A stretch of 64,000 nucleotides of DNA from Metallococcus carri (GTDB taxonomy: Bacteria > Actinomycetota > Actinomycetes > Actinomycetales > Dermatophilaceae), in the NCBI RefSeq assembly GCF_011440275.1, contig NZ_JAAOIV010000006.1, positions 1 to 64,000 on the forward strand. The letters are read 5' to 3'. Positions 1 through 10,586 of this stretch are shown in pieces. A program made the translations under genes and the position numbers. The notes beneath the pieces were generated by a model. The model did no database searches. It was given only the letters and a program-made list of their open reading frames with translations, and was not told where the DNA came from. Position 1 is the first letter of the stretch; every line of letters begins with the position of its first letter.

Positions 1-127
1 GGTCTACAACCAGCGCCGGCGACACAGCTCGCTCGGCCAAATCAGCCCGATAGCCTTCGAGAACACACTCATCACCGCGGCCGACCAAGCCGCTTAACGA
101 GATGTCCACGAAACGGGGTCAACCCCA
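1..127 (+). mobile_element. Right end of an IS3-family insertion sequence (partial)
   Basis: The left edge holds the last part of an IS3-type transposase followed by about 30 non-coding bases. The stretch near 103-127 (TGTCCACGAAACGGGGTCAA, then CCCCA) resembles the terminal inverted repeat of actinobacterial IS3 elements and ends in CA, as such termini do. The exact end is inferred, because the left terminus and the target duplication lie outside the window. What follows is a lytic transglycosylase fragment with no start, so the element probably sits inside that gene. Confidence 0.65.
2..97 (+). CDS. IS3-family transposase, C-terminal 31 residues (partial)
   Basis: The open frame enters from the left edge and ends at TAA 95-97. 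It encodes YNQRRRHSSLGQISPIAFE, the typical C-terminal tail of the DDE integrase core (rve family, OrfB) of IS3 elements, where W/YN..R.HSSLG..SP..FE is conserved after the catalytic Glu. The N-terminal part and the DDE residues are outside the window, so activity cannot be judged. This enzyme carries out transposition through a circular intermediate in the family. The next 30 bases look like the element's terminal repeat. Confidence 0.85.
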   Translation, partial: VYNQRRRHSSLGQISPIAFENTLITAADQAA

Positions 128-660
128 CCGGCGAGCGCATCCTCATCCCCGGCCAGGCCGCCCCCGCCAAGCCGCCGGCCAAGCGCGCCACCCCCAAGAA
201 GCCCGGGCCGACGACCAAGCTGCAACGCGAGATCGCGGCCTCGCGCGCCAAGCTCGCCCGCACCAGCGTGCCCAACCGCGAGCAGACGCGCGCGCTCATC
301 GTCGCCACCGCCCGCCGGTATGGCGTGAACCCCAAGCTGGCGCTCGCCATCGGCTGGCAGGAGTCCGGGTGGAACCAGCGCGCGGTGTCCTCGACCAATG
401 CCGTCGGCACCATGCAGGTCATGCCGAGCAGCGGCGTCTGGGCCGGTGAACTCGACGGCCGCAAGGTCGACCTCTACAAGACCGAGGACAACATCCGCGC
501 CGGCGTGGTGATCCTGCGTTTCCTCACCACCCACGCCTCGTCGATGGACCAGGCCATCGCCGGCTACTACCAGGGGCTCGGCGGGGTCCAGTCGCGCGGG
601 ATGTACCCCGACACCAAGGCCTACGTGCGCGCGGTCAAGGCGCACATGTCCCGCTACTGA
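128..660 (+). pseudogene. Lytic transglycosylase (SLT domain), 5' end cut off by IS3 element
   Basis: The frame from about 128 to TGA 660 first reads GERILIPGQ, which looks like the end of a LysM repeat, then a Pro/Lys/Ala-rich linker, then an SLT (goose-lysozyme-like) domain: GVNPKLALAIGWQESGWNQ contains the catalytic Glu, followed by GTMQVMP, and later YYQGLGG. Such enzymes cleave peptidoglycan in the cell wall. There is no plausible start or signal peptide upstream, because the IS3 end abuts the LysM-like part. A GTG at 268 could start a 130-residue bare SLT domain, but it would lack an export signal. The loss of the N terminus is inferred; the missing half should lie left of the element. 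Confidence 0.7.
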
Positions 661-712
661 CGCGCCACACCGCCGTCATACCTGACCGCCGCAGGCGCCG
701 GCGGAATCTACA

Positions 713-2647
713 GTGGAGGGCGTGCCCGCCACCGTGAACCACTCGATCGTCGGTCGGATCGTCGACCAGCGATATCGCGTGCTGCGGCATATCGCCGACG
801 GTGGGATGGGCTCGGTCTTCGTCGCGATGGACGAACGGCTTGACCGCGAGGTCGCGCTGAAGGTGATGCGCCGTGATCTGGCGGGCGACGAGGGTTTCGT
901 GGCGCGCTTTCGCCGCGAGGCGCGCAGCGCGGCGCGGCTGTCGCATCCCCATGTCGTGTCGGTCACCGACCAGGGCAGCGACGAGCACTATGTCTTCCTC
1001 GCGATGGAACTGGTGCGCGGTCGCACGCTCCGCTCGGTGATCCGCGAGGACGCGCCGCTGCCGGTGGGCCGCGCGCTCGACCTGATGGATCCGGTGCTCG
1101 ACGGCCTGGCCGCGGCCCACCGGGCCGGCCTGGTCCACCGCGACGTCAAGCCGGAGAACGTGCTGATCGGCGACGACGGCGTGGTCAAGGTGACCGACTT
1201 CGGCCTCGCCCGGGCGGTCAGCACCGACTCGGTCACCGCGGACAGCAACGTGCTGCTCGGCACCGCGTCGTATCTGTCGCCCGAGCAGGTCGAGCACGGC
1301 ACCGTCGACGAGCGCTCGGATGTGTATTCGGCGGGTCTGCTGCTCTATGAACTCCTCACCGGCGCCAAGGCCTACCCGGGCGACTCCCCCATCCACGTCG
1401 CCTACCAGCATGTGCACGGCACGATGCCACGCGCCTCCGACACCGTGTCCACGGTCCCGCCGGAGGTCGACGACCTGATCGCCTTGGCGACCGCGAAGGA
1501 TCCGCAGGACCGGCCAACTTCCGCCGCCGACCTGCTGGTCGCCCTGCGCACGACCCGGCAAAGCCTCGACCACGACACCCTGGAGCACGCCCCCGCCCGG
1601 CCGCGACAGCGCGCCACACCCGCCCCGCCCCGATCGCCGGGCCGGCCCATCGCCACCCCCGGCCGTCCGCCGGAGCCGGTGAACCACACCGAGAATCTCG
1701 CCACCGCGACCGGCCGGTTCAGCACGGCCGAGGACCTGCCCGGCCCGACTCCCCGGTCGGTCTACCGGCGTCGGCGACTGGCGCTCTTGCTCGTGCCGCT
1801 GCTGCTGGTCGCCGCCTTCGCCGGGTGGCTGTTCACCCTCGGCCCGCTCGGTCAGGTCGCCGTGCCCACGGTGCGCGGGCAGCAGCAGGGCGCCGCCGTC
1901 GCCGCGCTGCATCAGGCCGGCTTCCGCGCCAAGGTCGCGCCCGCCTTCAGCGAGCAGGTGCCCGCCGGCACGGTGATCACCACCGCTCCCGGCAGCGGCA
2001 CCGACGTGCGCCGCGGCAGCACCGTGACGCTCAGCGTCTCCAAGGGCCCGGAACGGTATGCCGTGCCCGCCCTCGCCGGCAAGACCCGCGACCAGGCGGT
2101 CGGCATACTCGCCTCCTCGCACCTCAAACTGGGCGCGGTCACCGAGGCGTATGACGAGAAGGTGCCGTCCGGTCGGGTCATCTCCAGCGATCCCGCCTCC
2201 GGCGCCTCGCTCAAGCCCGGCACGGCCGTCCAACTCGTGGTGAGCAAGGGCAAACAGCCGATCCCCGTGCCCGACGTCACCGGCAAGGCCAAGGCCGACG
2301 CCGAGAGCCAGCTGAAGGGCCTCGGGCTGGCGGTGGACTACGCGACCGACGCCTACAGCGACACCGTGCCGTCGGGGTCGGTGATCAGCAGTGACCCGCC
2401 GAGCGGCACCACGCGCTACAAGGGCGATGCCGTGACGCTCACGGTCAGCAAGGGCCCGGAGATGGTGACGGTGCCGAACGTGATCGACCTGTCCTCCGGT
2501 GAGGCGCAGCAAAAGCTCGAGGCTCTCGGGCTCACGGTGAAGGTGCAGCGGGTCTTCGGCGGCATCTTCGACACCGTCCGCGACCAGAGCATCGCCGAGG
2601 GCCAGCAGGTGCGCAAGGGCACCACGATCACGCTCAGCGTGGTCTGA
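713..2647 (+). CDS. Membrane serine/threonine protein kinase with four PASTA domains
   Basis: This is a PknB/PknL-type sensor kinase. The cytosolic kinase domain (about residues 20-280) has the Gly loop GGMGSV, catalytic Lys in VALKV (about 50), HRDVKPEN (about 142-149) and DFG (about 162). A Pro-rich linker leads to one membrane span (about 355-375). Four extracellular PASTA repeats follow (about 382-447, 448-515, 516-582, 583-644), which in this family bind muropeptide or lipid II. GTG codons at 713, 722 and 734 share the frame. The kinase fold begins just after 734, and a GGAGGG precedes it, so 734 may be the true start. The stop abuts the convergent DAHP synthase. From memory, the order matches pknL next to aroG in mycobacteria. 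Confidence 0.93.
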   Translation: MEGVPATVNHSIVGRIVDQRYRVLRHIADGGMGSVFVAMDERLDREVALKVMRRDLAGDEGFVARFRREARSAARLSHPHVVSVTDQGSDEHYVFLAMELVRGRTLRSVIREDAPLPVGRALDLMDPVLDGLAAAHRAGLVHRDVKPENVLIGDDGVVKVTDFGLARAVSTDSVTADSNVLLGTASYLSPEQVEHGTVDERSDVYSAGLLLYELLTGAKAYPGDSPIHVAYQHVHGTMPRASDTVSTVPPEVDDLIALATAKDPQDRPTSAADLLVALRTTRQSLDHDTLEHAPARPRQRATPAPPRSPGRPIATPGRPPEPVNHTENLATATGRFSTAEDLPGPTPRSVYRRRRLALLLVPLLLVAAFAGWLFTLGPLGQVAVPTVRGQQQGAAVAALHQAGFRAKVAPAFSEQVPAGTVITTAPGSGTDVRRGSTVTLSVSKGPERYAVPALAGKTRDQAVGILASSHLKLGAVTEAYDEKVPSGRVISSDPASGASLKPGTAVQLVVSKGKQPIPVPDVTGKAKADAESQLKGLGLAVDYATDAYSDTVPSGSVISSDPPSGTTRYKGDAVTLTVSKGPEMVTVPNVIDLSSGEAQQKLEALGLTVKVQRVFGGIFDTVRDQSIAEGQQVRKGTTITLSVV

Positions 2648-4910
<2,263 letters not shown>

Positions 4911-4992
4911 CGTCGCCTCCCGTGCGTCTCGTGTCGCCTCGCACCCTATCCGTCCCCGGCTATGCCCGGCCGAAGGATGCGAGGATGACCGT

Positions 4993-5703
4993 ATGCAGAT
5001 CAGGCAGGGCGCCGAACCGCTGGCCCACGACGGCGCGGCGACCTCGGTGGTCCTGTGCCACGACCTCGGTGGCACGCCCGGCGGCGTCGCGCAGATCGCG
5101 CAGGCGCTGATCGCCGACGGGCTGACCGTGCGGGTGCCTCGGCTGTCCGGTCACGGCACCACCGCGCGCGATCTCGCGCGCACCCGGTGGAGTGATTGGT
5201 ATGCCGAACTCGACGCCGCCTGTGCCGAAGTCACCACTCGCGGCGGTCGGTTGGTCGTCGCCGGAGCTGGGGCCGGGGCGGCGCTCGCCGCGCTGGTGGC
5301 CTGCACCCGAGATGACGTGCTCGGCCTGGTGGCGATCGACCCGCTGGCCGCGCCCGTACCGTTGTCGCGCATCCACCGGGCTGCCCGGGCGATGGAGGGC
5401 CTCACCCGGGCGCGCCGCCCGTTCGGTGCCTCCGGCTCCGGTGGTGGTTTGCCGGTGTTAACCCGGGCCCGGCAGTGGGAGCTCGCCACCCGGGTGACGC
5501 GTGATCTGTCCGATGTGACCGCCCCGGTGCTGCTGATCCGGTCGGTGGCCCTCGGTCCGGCATACGCCGAGGCGGCGGAAATCTTCGCCTCGCGCGTCTC
5601 GAGCACCGACCTGACCGTGCGCGAGATCTCCGGCGGCGCACAGACGCGCCCCGACGAGGTGGCCCGGCACCTGCTCGCCTTCGCCCGGAAGGTCACGTCG
5701 TGA
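4993..5703 (+). CDS. Alpha/beta-hydrolase-fold protein lacking visible catalytic residues
   Basis: The 236-residue protein aligns by eye with the lysophospholipase/carboxylesterase branch of alpha/beta hydrolases: VVLCHDLGGTPGG (oxyanion strand), RVPRLSGHGTT (the PxLxGHG motif) and WYAELDAA. However, the nucleophile elbow reads VAGAGAGAAL where GxSxG is expected, the Asp strand reads VLLIRSVALGPAY without Asp, and no His follows in SGGAQTRPDEVARH except one near the C-terminal helix. It is therefore probably not a serine hydrolase. The ATG at 4993 follows GAGGA. The end overlaps the next gene by GTGA, so the two are translationally coupled. Confidence 0.75.
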   Translation: MQIRQGAEPLAHDGAATSVVLCHDLGGTPGGVAQIAQALIADGLTVRVPRLSGHGTTARDLARTRWSDWYAELDAACAEVTTRGGRLVVAGAGAGAALAALVACTRDDVLGLVAIDPLAAPVPLSRIHRAARAMEGLTRARRPFGASGSGGGLPVLTRARQWELATRVTRDLSDVTAPVLLIRSVALGPAYAEAAEIFASRVSSTDLTVREISGGAQTRPDEVARHLLAFARKVTS

Positions 5704-6146
5704 CCGGCCCGTCCGACGACGACATCGACCGGCGGTTCGCCGAGATTATCGGTGAGGAATGGCCAAGCTCGCCGGTCGACTCCGATGCGAGTGCGAAGTC
5801 CGACGAGGCTGAACCTCAACCTGAGCCTGACCCCGAGCCTGCGCCGCTCGACCTGCCCGACCAGTGGCGGATGCCGACCGGTCAAAGCCTGATCGACGAG
5901 GTGGACACCTTCACCCCGCCCCAGCCGCGGCCGCTGCCGCGGGACGAGATGTTCTGGGTGATCGCGGTCTGCCTGATCGGTGGTCCACTGTGGCTGCTCT
6001 ATCTGTTCCTCTTCGACCGGTATGCCGGCGGCCTGTGGTGGGTGCTCGCGTGCGCCACCAGCGTGATGGGGGTGGTGCTGCTGGTCATCCGCCAGCCGCC
6101 GAACCGCGAGGACCAGGACCCGGACGACGACGGCGCGGTCCTGTAA
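5700..6146 (+). CDS. Small acidic membrane protein, two predicted spans
   Basis: The 148-residue protein has an acidic Pro/Glu-rich N-terminal half, with alternating E/P and D/P pairs around residues 35-50. Two hydrophobic segments follow (about 84-104, FWVIAVCLIGGPLWLLYLFL, and 109-129), and the tail is short and acidic. I do not recognise the family. It overlaps the inactive hydrolase-like gene by 4 bp (GTGA) and is likely cotranslated with it, so a shared membrane-proximal role is possible. It converges on the endonuclease-family gene with a 5-bp gap. Confidence 0.75.
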   Translation: MTGPSDDDIDRRFAEIIGEEWPSSPVDSDASAKSDEAEPQPEPDPEPAPLDLPDQWRMPTGQSLIDEVDTFTPPQPRPLPRDEMFWVIAVCLIGGPLWLLYLFLFDRYAGGLWWVLACATSVMGVVLLVIRQPPNREDQDPDDDGAVL

Positions 6147-6151
6147 GCCTT

Positions 6152-6847
6152 CTAGCGGGCGAGGGCGGACAGGTCGAGGTCGACGACGATCGGCCGGTGG
6201 TCGGTGGCCCGGCCGAACAACGCGGGATCGATCTCCAGTTGTGGCACGGTGGCCGGCAAGGACGGCGAGGCGAAGATCGCGTCGATCCGCTTGACCGGAG
6301 CCTTGGCCGGGAAGGTCGGCTCGTCCGCGCTGACCGGTCGCAGGTCCGGTGCGAAGGTGCGCCAGACGACATTGCCCGGTGTCTCGTTGAGGTCTCCCCC
6401 GATCACGGCCGGCAGGCCCGCGCGGCGCAATTCGCCGAGCACGAGTTGCGCGTGTGGTCCACGCTCGGCACCCCGCAGCGTCATGTGCAGGCTGGCCGCG
6501 GTCAGCGGCGAGTGACCGGGCAGCGAGACCATCGCGATCGCGTAACCGCGCGGTTCGTCACCGCGGCGCACGGGCAGGTTGCGGTGCACCGCCGAGTGCA
6601 CGCCCACGCGCAATCCGGTGAGCATCGTGGTGCTCATCCAGCCGCGCTTGCCGCCGCTCCAGGTCATCTTGACCGAGGCGGCGAAACTACCGATTCGACT
6701 GTCCGACAACGGGTGTCGCGGAGCCTCCTGCAGGAAGAGCAGGTCCGGGTCGATGGTGCGGACCACCTCGCGCAGCGCCGCGCGGTCGTCCTTGAACGCA
6801 CGCACGTTGTAGGACGCCACGCGCAGTCGGTGGGGGTCGCGGATCAT
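6152..6847 (-). CDS. Endonuclease/exonuclease/phosphatase family protein
   Basis: The 231-residue protein has the EEP (DNase I-like) core in order: VASYNVRAF (metal-binding Asn), LFLQEAPR (metal-binding Glu), GGDLNETPG, RIDAIFAS and the C-terminal TDHRPIVVDL with the catalytic His. These enzymes cleave phosphodiesters in nucleic acids, lipids or small molecules, and the substrate cannot be told from the sequence. There is no signal peptide. The start ATG overlaps the stop of the upstream ROK kinase (ATGA), placing it at the end of a run of overlapping leftward genes. Confidence 0.85.
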   Translation of the reverse strand: MIRDPHRLRVASYNVRAFKDDRAALREVVRTIDPDLLFLQEAPRHPLSDSRIGSFAASVKMTWSGGKRGWMSTTMLTGLRVGVHSAVHRNLPVRRGDEPRGYAIAMVSLPGHSPLTAASLHMTLRGAERGPHAQLVLGELRRAGLPAVIGGDLNETPGNVVWRTFAPDLRPVSADEPTFPAKAPVKRIDAIFASPSLPATVPQLEIDPALFGRATDHRPIVVDLDLSALAR

Positions 6848-7815
6848 GCGTCACTTCCTTCGCGGGCGAGGTCGGCGGCCCCGACGAGGCCGGCTTCGTT
6901 GCCGAGGGTGGCGTGGGCGATCCGGGCTTCGGGGCGGTAACCGCGGCCGGACAGGTGCCGCCGGAAGGAGTCCCGCGCGGGCGAGAGCAGCATCGGACCG
7001 GCGGCGCTGACCCCGCCGCCGATGACGAAGGCGCCCGGGTCGAAGGCATTGGCCAGATTGGCCAGGCCGGTGCCGAGCCAGGTGCCGATCTCGGCGAGCA
7101 ACTCGGCGGCGGTCGGGTCGCCGGCCTGGGCGGCTTCGGTGATCATCGGGCCGGTGAGCCGCAGCGGATCACCGTCGACGAGGGCGGCCAGGTCGGCACC
7201 GAGGGGCGACCCGGCGACGACCAGCGAGCGTGCCTCGCGCACCAGAGCGTTGCCGCTCGCGTACTGCTCCCAGCAGCCACGGTTGCCGCACTCGCACCGG
7301 TGTCCGTCGGGCACGACCTGCATATGCCCGAACTCCCCCGCGATGCCAAACCGGCCCCGCTGGATCTGCCCGTCGACGAGGACGGCGCCGCCGATGCCGG
7401 TGCCGAGGGTCACCATGACGACATGGGATTCTCCCTGCGCGGCGCCGAACCGGTGCTCGGCCCAGCAGGCGGCATTCGCGTCGTTGTCGACGAACACCGG
7501 CAGGTCGACCCGTTGGGTCAGGGCGTCCCGCAGCGGCTCGTGCCGCCAGGACAGGTGCGGTGCGAAGACCACGGTGGCCCGGTCGGACGAGACGAAGCCG
7601 GCAGCCCCGATGCCCACCGCGACCGGCGGGCTCGAGGCGAGCCCGACGAGTTCTTCGACGACGTCGACGATGACGTCCTCGACCACATGCGGCTTGGTCG
7701 AACGATGCGGTGTGTCGCGCCGGGCGCGCTGCACGATTCGGCCGGACTCGTCGACCAACCCGGCGGCCACCTTGGTGCCGCCGATGTCGACCCCGATCGC
7801 GAGGCGTTCGCTCAC
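6844..7815 (-). CDS. ROK-family sugar kinase (glucokinase-like), copy 1
   Basis: The 323-residue protein starts with the ATP-binding phosphate-1 motif GVDIGGTKVAAG, has VFVDNDANAACWAE (catalytic Asp), VTLGTGIGG, and the ROK zinc motif CECGNRGCWEQYASG. It should phosphorylate a hexose, most likely glucose, in the cytoplasm. It overlaps the second ROK gene by ATGA, and the downstream EEP gene by ATGA. The two ROK proteins are clearly related but not identical, so this is an old tandem duplication rather than a recent one. No repressor-type HTH is present. Confidence 0.9.
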   Translation of the reverse strand: MSERLAIGVDIGGTKVAAGLVDESGRIVQRARRDTPHRSTKPHVVEDVIVDVVEELVGLASSPPVAVGIGAAGFVSSDRATVVFAPHLSWRHEPLRDALTQRVDLPVFVDNDANAACWAEHRFGAAQGESHVVMVTLGTGIGGAVLVDGQIQRGRFGIAGEFGHMQVVPDGHRCECGNRGCWEQYASGNALVREARSLVVAGSPLGADLAALVDGDPLRLTGPMITEAAQAGDPTAAELLAEIGTWLGTGLANLANAFDPGAFVIGGGVSAAGPMLLSPARDSFRRHLSGRGYRPEARIAHATLGNEAGLVGAADLAREGSDA

Positions 7816-8768
7816 AGACGCTCCCGCACCAGCGCGGCCGCCCCGATCATGCCCGCGTCATTGCCGAGGTCGGCGGTGACGAAGGTCGCGAGCGGCCGGT
7901 GGCCGCGCCCGGTGAGCAGCCGGCCGTATGCCGCCCGCATCGGCTCCAGCAGCAGGTCGCCCGCGTCGGCCACGCCGCCGCCGATGACGAACCGCGAGGG
8001 GTCCAGCACCGAGGCGATCGTGGCCAGGCCCTCGCCCAGCCAGGTGCCGAGGTCGCCGAGCAGTTCGACCGCTGCCGGGTCGCCCTGCTGAGCGGCGGTG
8101 GTGATCATCGGGCCGTCCAGCTTGCTCGGGTCACCACCGCACGCCTCGGAAAGCGTTGCGGCATAAGGCGATCCGCTGGTGACCAGAGCACGGGCCTCGC
8201 GCACGAGGGCGCTGCCGCTGGCGTAGGCCTCGAGGCAGCCGCGGTTGCCGCAGCCGCACAACTGACCACCTGGCACCACCCGGATGTGCCCGATCTCGCC
8301 GCCGATGCCGTAGCTGCCGCGGAACAGCTGGCCGCCGATGATGATGCCGCCACCGACACCGGTGCCGACCGTGACCATCACCATGTCCGGGTCGCCGGCC
8401 CCGGCGCCGTGCGCGTACTCGCCATACGCCGCGGCATTGGCGTCGTTCTCGATGACGACCGGGACCGAGACATGCTCTTCGAGCCGCTGCTTGAACGGCT
8501 CGTCGCGCCACGCGAGGTTCGGCGAGAAGAGCACAGTGGTGCCCGCAGCGTCGATGTAGCCGGCGCACGCGACCCCCGCCCCGGCCACCTGGTCGCCGTC
8601 GGCGAGCTCGTTGATGAGCTCCGAGGTCGCCTGCACCAGCGCGTTCGGATCCTGGGCGGGCGTCTCCCGCTTGCCCGAGCGGACCACCCGCCCGTCCCCG
8701 GACACGAGCGCGCCGGCGATCTTGGTGCCGCCGATGTCGATGCCAATCGTCGAAGTCACGGGCGTCAT
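7812..8768 (-). CDS. ROK-family sugar kinase (glucokinase-like), copy 2
   Basis: The 318-residue protein has GIDIGGTKIAGALV, VIENDANAAAYGE with the catalytic Asp, VTVGTGVGGGI and the zinc motif CGCGNRGCLEAYASG. It is the typical actinobacterial glucokinase-like ROK protein with no DNA-binding domain. It overlaps the Cys-containing hypothetical gene upstream (ATGA) and ROK copy 1 downstream. Both paralogues keep the ATP, metal and catalytic motifs, so both are probably active, perhaps on different sugars. Confidence 0.9.
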   Translation of the reverse strand: MTPVTSTIGIDIGGTKIAGALVSGDGRVVRSGKRETPAQDPNALVQATSELINELADGDQVAGAGVACAGYIDAAGTTVLFSPNLAWRDEPFKQRLEEHVSVPVVIENDANAAAYGEYAHGAGAGDPDMVMVTVGTGVGGGIIIGGQLFRGSYGIGGEIGHIRVVPGGQLCGCGNRGCLEAYASGSALVREARALVTSGSPYAATLSEACGGDPSKLDGPMITTAAQQGDPAAVELLGDLGTWLGEGLATIASVLDPSRFVIGGGVADAGDLLLEPMRAAYGRLLTGRGHRPLATFVTADLGNDAGMIGAAALVRERL

Positions 8769-9187
8769 TGTGCCGAGTCGTCGTCTTCGTCGCCGTCAAC
8801 CGGTACGGATGTCGTATGCCGGGTGCCCGCGTCGCTCCCCTTGGTCTGCTCCGGCGAGGGGCCGCGGCGGTCGTTCGCCAGCGCGTGCAGCGACGCGGCG
8901 GCCATGCCGACGAAATCGGCCATCCGGTCGATGATCTCGGGGCTGAGGGCGTCCACGAAGCCCGCGACCCGGCATACCGGACAGATCCCGCAGACCCGTT
9001 CGGTGAGCGGACCCGAGCAGCACCCCTCGGCGGCCGACTGAGGTGGTGGTGCCTCCGCCTGCTGGGTGGCCGCCGATGCCTCGGCACCGGCCCAGCGCGT
9101 CAGCGACTCGACGAGCTTGCGCGCCTCGTCGGCGACGGACGCGGCGGACGCGGCCGGGTCGTCGCCGGGCGGTGGCTGGCTGGGCAT
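8765..9187 (-). CDS. Conserved hypothetical protein with a CxxCxxC cluster
   Basis: The 140-residue protein has an Ala/Pro-rich N terminus, a central Cys-rich patch (GCCSGPLTERVCGICPVC), a helix (about 80-105) and an acidic tail rich in Asp and Glu. The Cys spacing suggests metal binding, but no function is known to me. Its position between the ROK pair and the ArsA-like/SRPBCC genes matches, from memory, the conserved hypothetical between the PlsC and ArsA genes of mycobacteria. It overlaps the ROK gene by ATGA and abuts the ArsA-like gene. Confidence 0.75.
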   Translation of the reverse strand: MPSQPPPGDDPAASAASVADEARKLVESLTRWAGAEASAATQQAEAPPPQSAAEGCCSGPLTERVCGICPVCRVAGFVDALSPEIIDRMADFVGMAAASLHALANDRRGPSPEQTKGSDAGTRHTTSVPVDGDEDDDSAQ

Positions 9188-10135
9188 CTAAGACTCCTCG
9201 TCGGCGGCCGCGCGCGCGGCGCGGAAGGTGACCTCGAGGATGCCTTGCGCCAGGCGCGCCCGGCTCGGATGGTGGCGGCGCAATGCGGACGGCAGCACCA
9301 GCACGCGATGCCAGCCATACGCCCGCAGGGTGAGCAAGTCGCCGTCGCGATCGACGGTGAGGCCGCGAAAGTCGATGTGCGGCAACGGCATTCGCCAGGT
9401 GATGGCATCACCGGTCTCGGTGATGGAGACCTCGGCGGGCGTGCGCGGTGCTGCGAGAAGTTCGATCGGATCCGCGTCCTCAACCAAGGTGACGGCCGGC
9501 ACCTGCGCGAGCGACAGACCCGCGGCCAGGCGGTCGGCCTTCGCCGGTCCCTGGGGTGACCCGCCGGGCACGAGCAGCGCGACGCAGTCGGCCGTCAGCA
9601 GGTCATCGACCTCGGCAGCCGTCTGCTGCAGCGCTGGCACGCGCCGCAGCAGGTCCGCACCCGGCCAGAGCCCGTCGAGCGCGAGTGCCGCGACCGGCCG
9701 GCTGGCGCGCAACCAGCCCCGCTGCAAGGTCGCGACCCGCCCGGCGGCCAGCCCACTCGACCGGGCCGCGAGCGCCAGCCCGGCGATGGCTGCTCCGGCG
9801 TCGACGACAATGTGGTCGGTCTGGCCGGCCAACTGCGGCAAGGCGGTGAAGAGGGGCAGCAGGCTGCGGTCGCCGGCCGCCGCGACCAGGTCGGCCAGTC
9901 GGGCGTCCAGGCCGATGCCGTCCAGCGCCGCTGCCAGCCGGTCGCCACCGGCCCCGCCGCTCTCCCAGATTTGCACGTCCGGGCCGGTGAGCGCACCGGC
10001 GCCGAACTGCGAATCCGCAGCAGCGACAACGACTTTCGCGCCGCTCGCGGCCAGGATGTCGGCCAGCGCGGCCGCCGTGGTGGAGGAACCGGCACCGCCG
10101 GGTCCGCCGACCAGGATCAGCCGCGGCGCGTTCAC
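9188..10135 (-). CDS. ArsA/Get3-like P-loop ATPase
   Basis: The 315-residue protein begins at GTG 10135, which overlaps the SRPBCC gene's stop (GTGA). The P loop GGPGGAGSSTTAAALAD near residues 8-24 is of the deviant ArsA/MinD kind. Other recognisable parts are VVVAAADSQF, IVVDAGAAIAG (Walker B-like Asp) and a C-terminal beta-rich region (MPLPHIDFRGLTV..GDLLTLR) like the chaperone-fold tail of actinobacterial ArsA proteins. It is not an arsenite pump: there are no ArsA metal cysteines. Coupling to the SRPBCC gene is conserved in actinobacteria, from memory, and suggests a joint lipid- or protein-handling role. Confidence 0.8.
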   Translation of the reverse strand: MNAPRLILVGGPGGAGSSTTAAALADILAASGAKVVVAAADSQFGAGALTGPDVQIWESGGAGGDRLAAALDGIGLDARLADLVAAAGDRSLLPLFTALPQLAGQTDHIVVDAGAAIAGLALAARSSGLAAGRVATLQRGWLRASRPVAALALDGLWPGADLLRRVPALQQTAAEVDDLLTADCVALLVPGGSPQGPAKADRLAAGLSLAQVPAVTLVEDADPIELLAAPRTPAEVSITETGDAITWRMPLPHIDFRGLTVDRDGDLLTLRAYGWHRVLVLPSALRRHHPSRARLAQGILEVTFRAARAAADEES

Positions 10136-10572
10136 GCCTCGGCGCGCTTCTTCAGGCCCTCCAGGGCGGTGTCGATGATCGTCCGCTCGGCCTTGCGGCG
10201 CAGCATCGCGATGACCGGCATCGCGATGTCGACCGTCAGTTGGTAGGTGACCGTAGTCGTGCGATCGCCGCGCAACTGGTAGCTGCCGTCGATGCCCTTG
10301 AGCAGGTTGGACCGCACCAGATGCCAGCGCACCTCGCCGGTGCCGTCCTGAGCGACCTCCCAGTCGTAGCCGAGGGTGTAGGTGTCGCGCACGACGCCCG
10401 CATCGAGCACGAACTCGACCTCCCGCGGCCAGCCCAGCCCGTCCTCGCGCAGCACGGTCGCGCGGCGCACGTGGTCGCTCCACTGGGGGTAGGTCGGGAA
10501 GTCGGCGATGATGGTGAGCACGGTCGCAGGGGCGGCGTTGATCGTCACCGTGGACTGGGTGCTGTCGGGCAT
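10132..10572 (-). CDS. SRPBCC (START-like) family protein
   Basis: The 146-residue protein fits the SRPBCC/polyketide cyclase fold: an N-terminal beta strand (STVTINAAP), the helix with ADFPTYPQWSDHV, a long antiparallel sheet and a C-terminal amphipathic helix (IIDTALEGLKKRAEA). These proteins hold hydrophobic ligands in a deep cavity. The start at ATG 10572 gives the family's N terminus; the frame is open further upstream but that part is a shadow of the neighbouring gene. It lies 14 bp after the lipoprotein gene and is fused by GTGA overlap to the ArsA-like ATPase. Confidence 0.85.
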   Translation of the reverse strand: MPDSTQSTVTINAAPATVLTIIADFPTYPQWSDHVRRATVLREDGLGWPREVEFVLDAGVVRDTYTLGYDWEVAQDGTGEVRWHLVRSNLLKGIDGSYQLRGDRTTTVTYQLTVDIAMPVIAMLRRKAERTIIDTALEGLKKRAEA

Positions 10573-10586
10573 GGCCGCGACGATAC

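Noticed and set aside
635-2512. Long reverse open frame (625 aa) over the PASTA kinase
   Set aside because: It is the shadow of a clear kinase gene in high-GC DNA. The translation is His/Arg/Gly-rich and matches no family.
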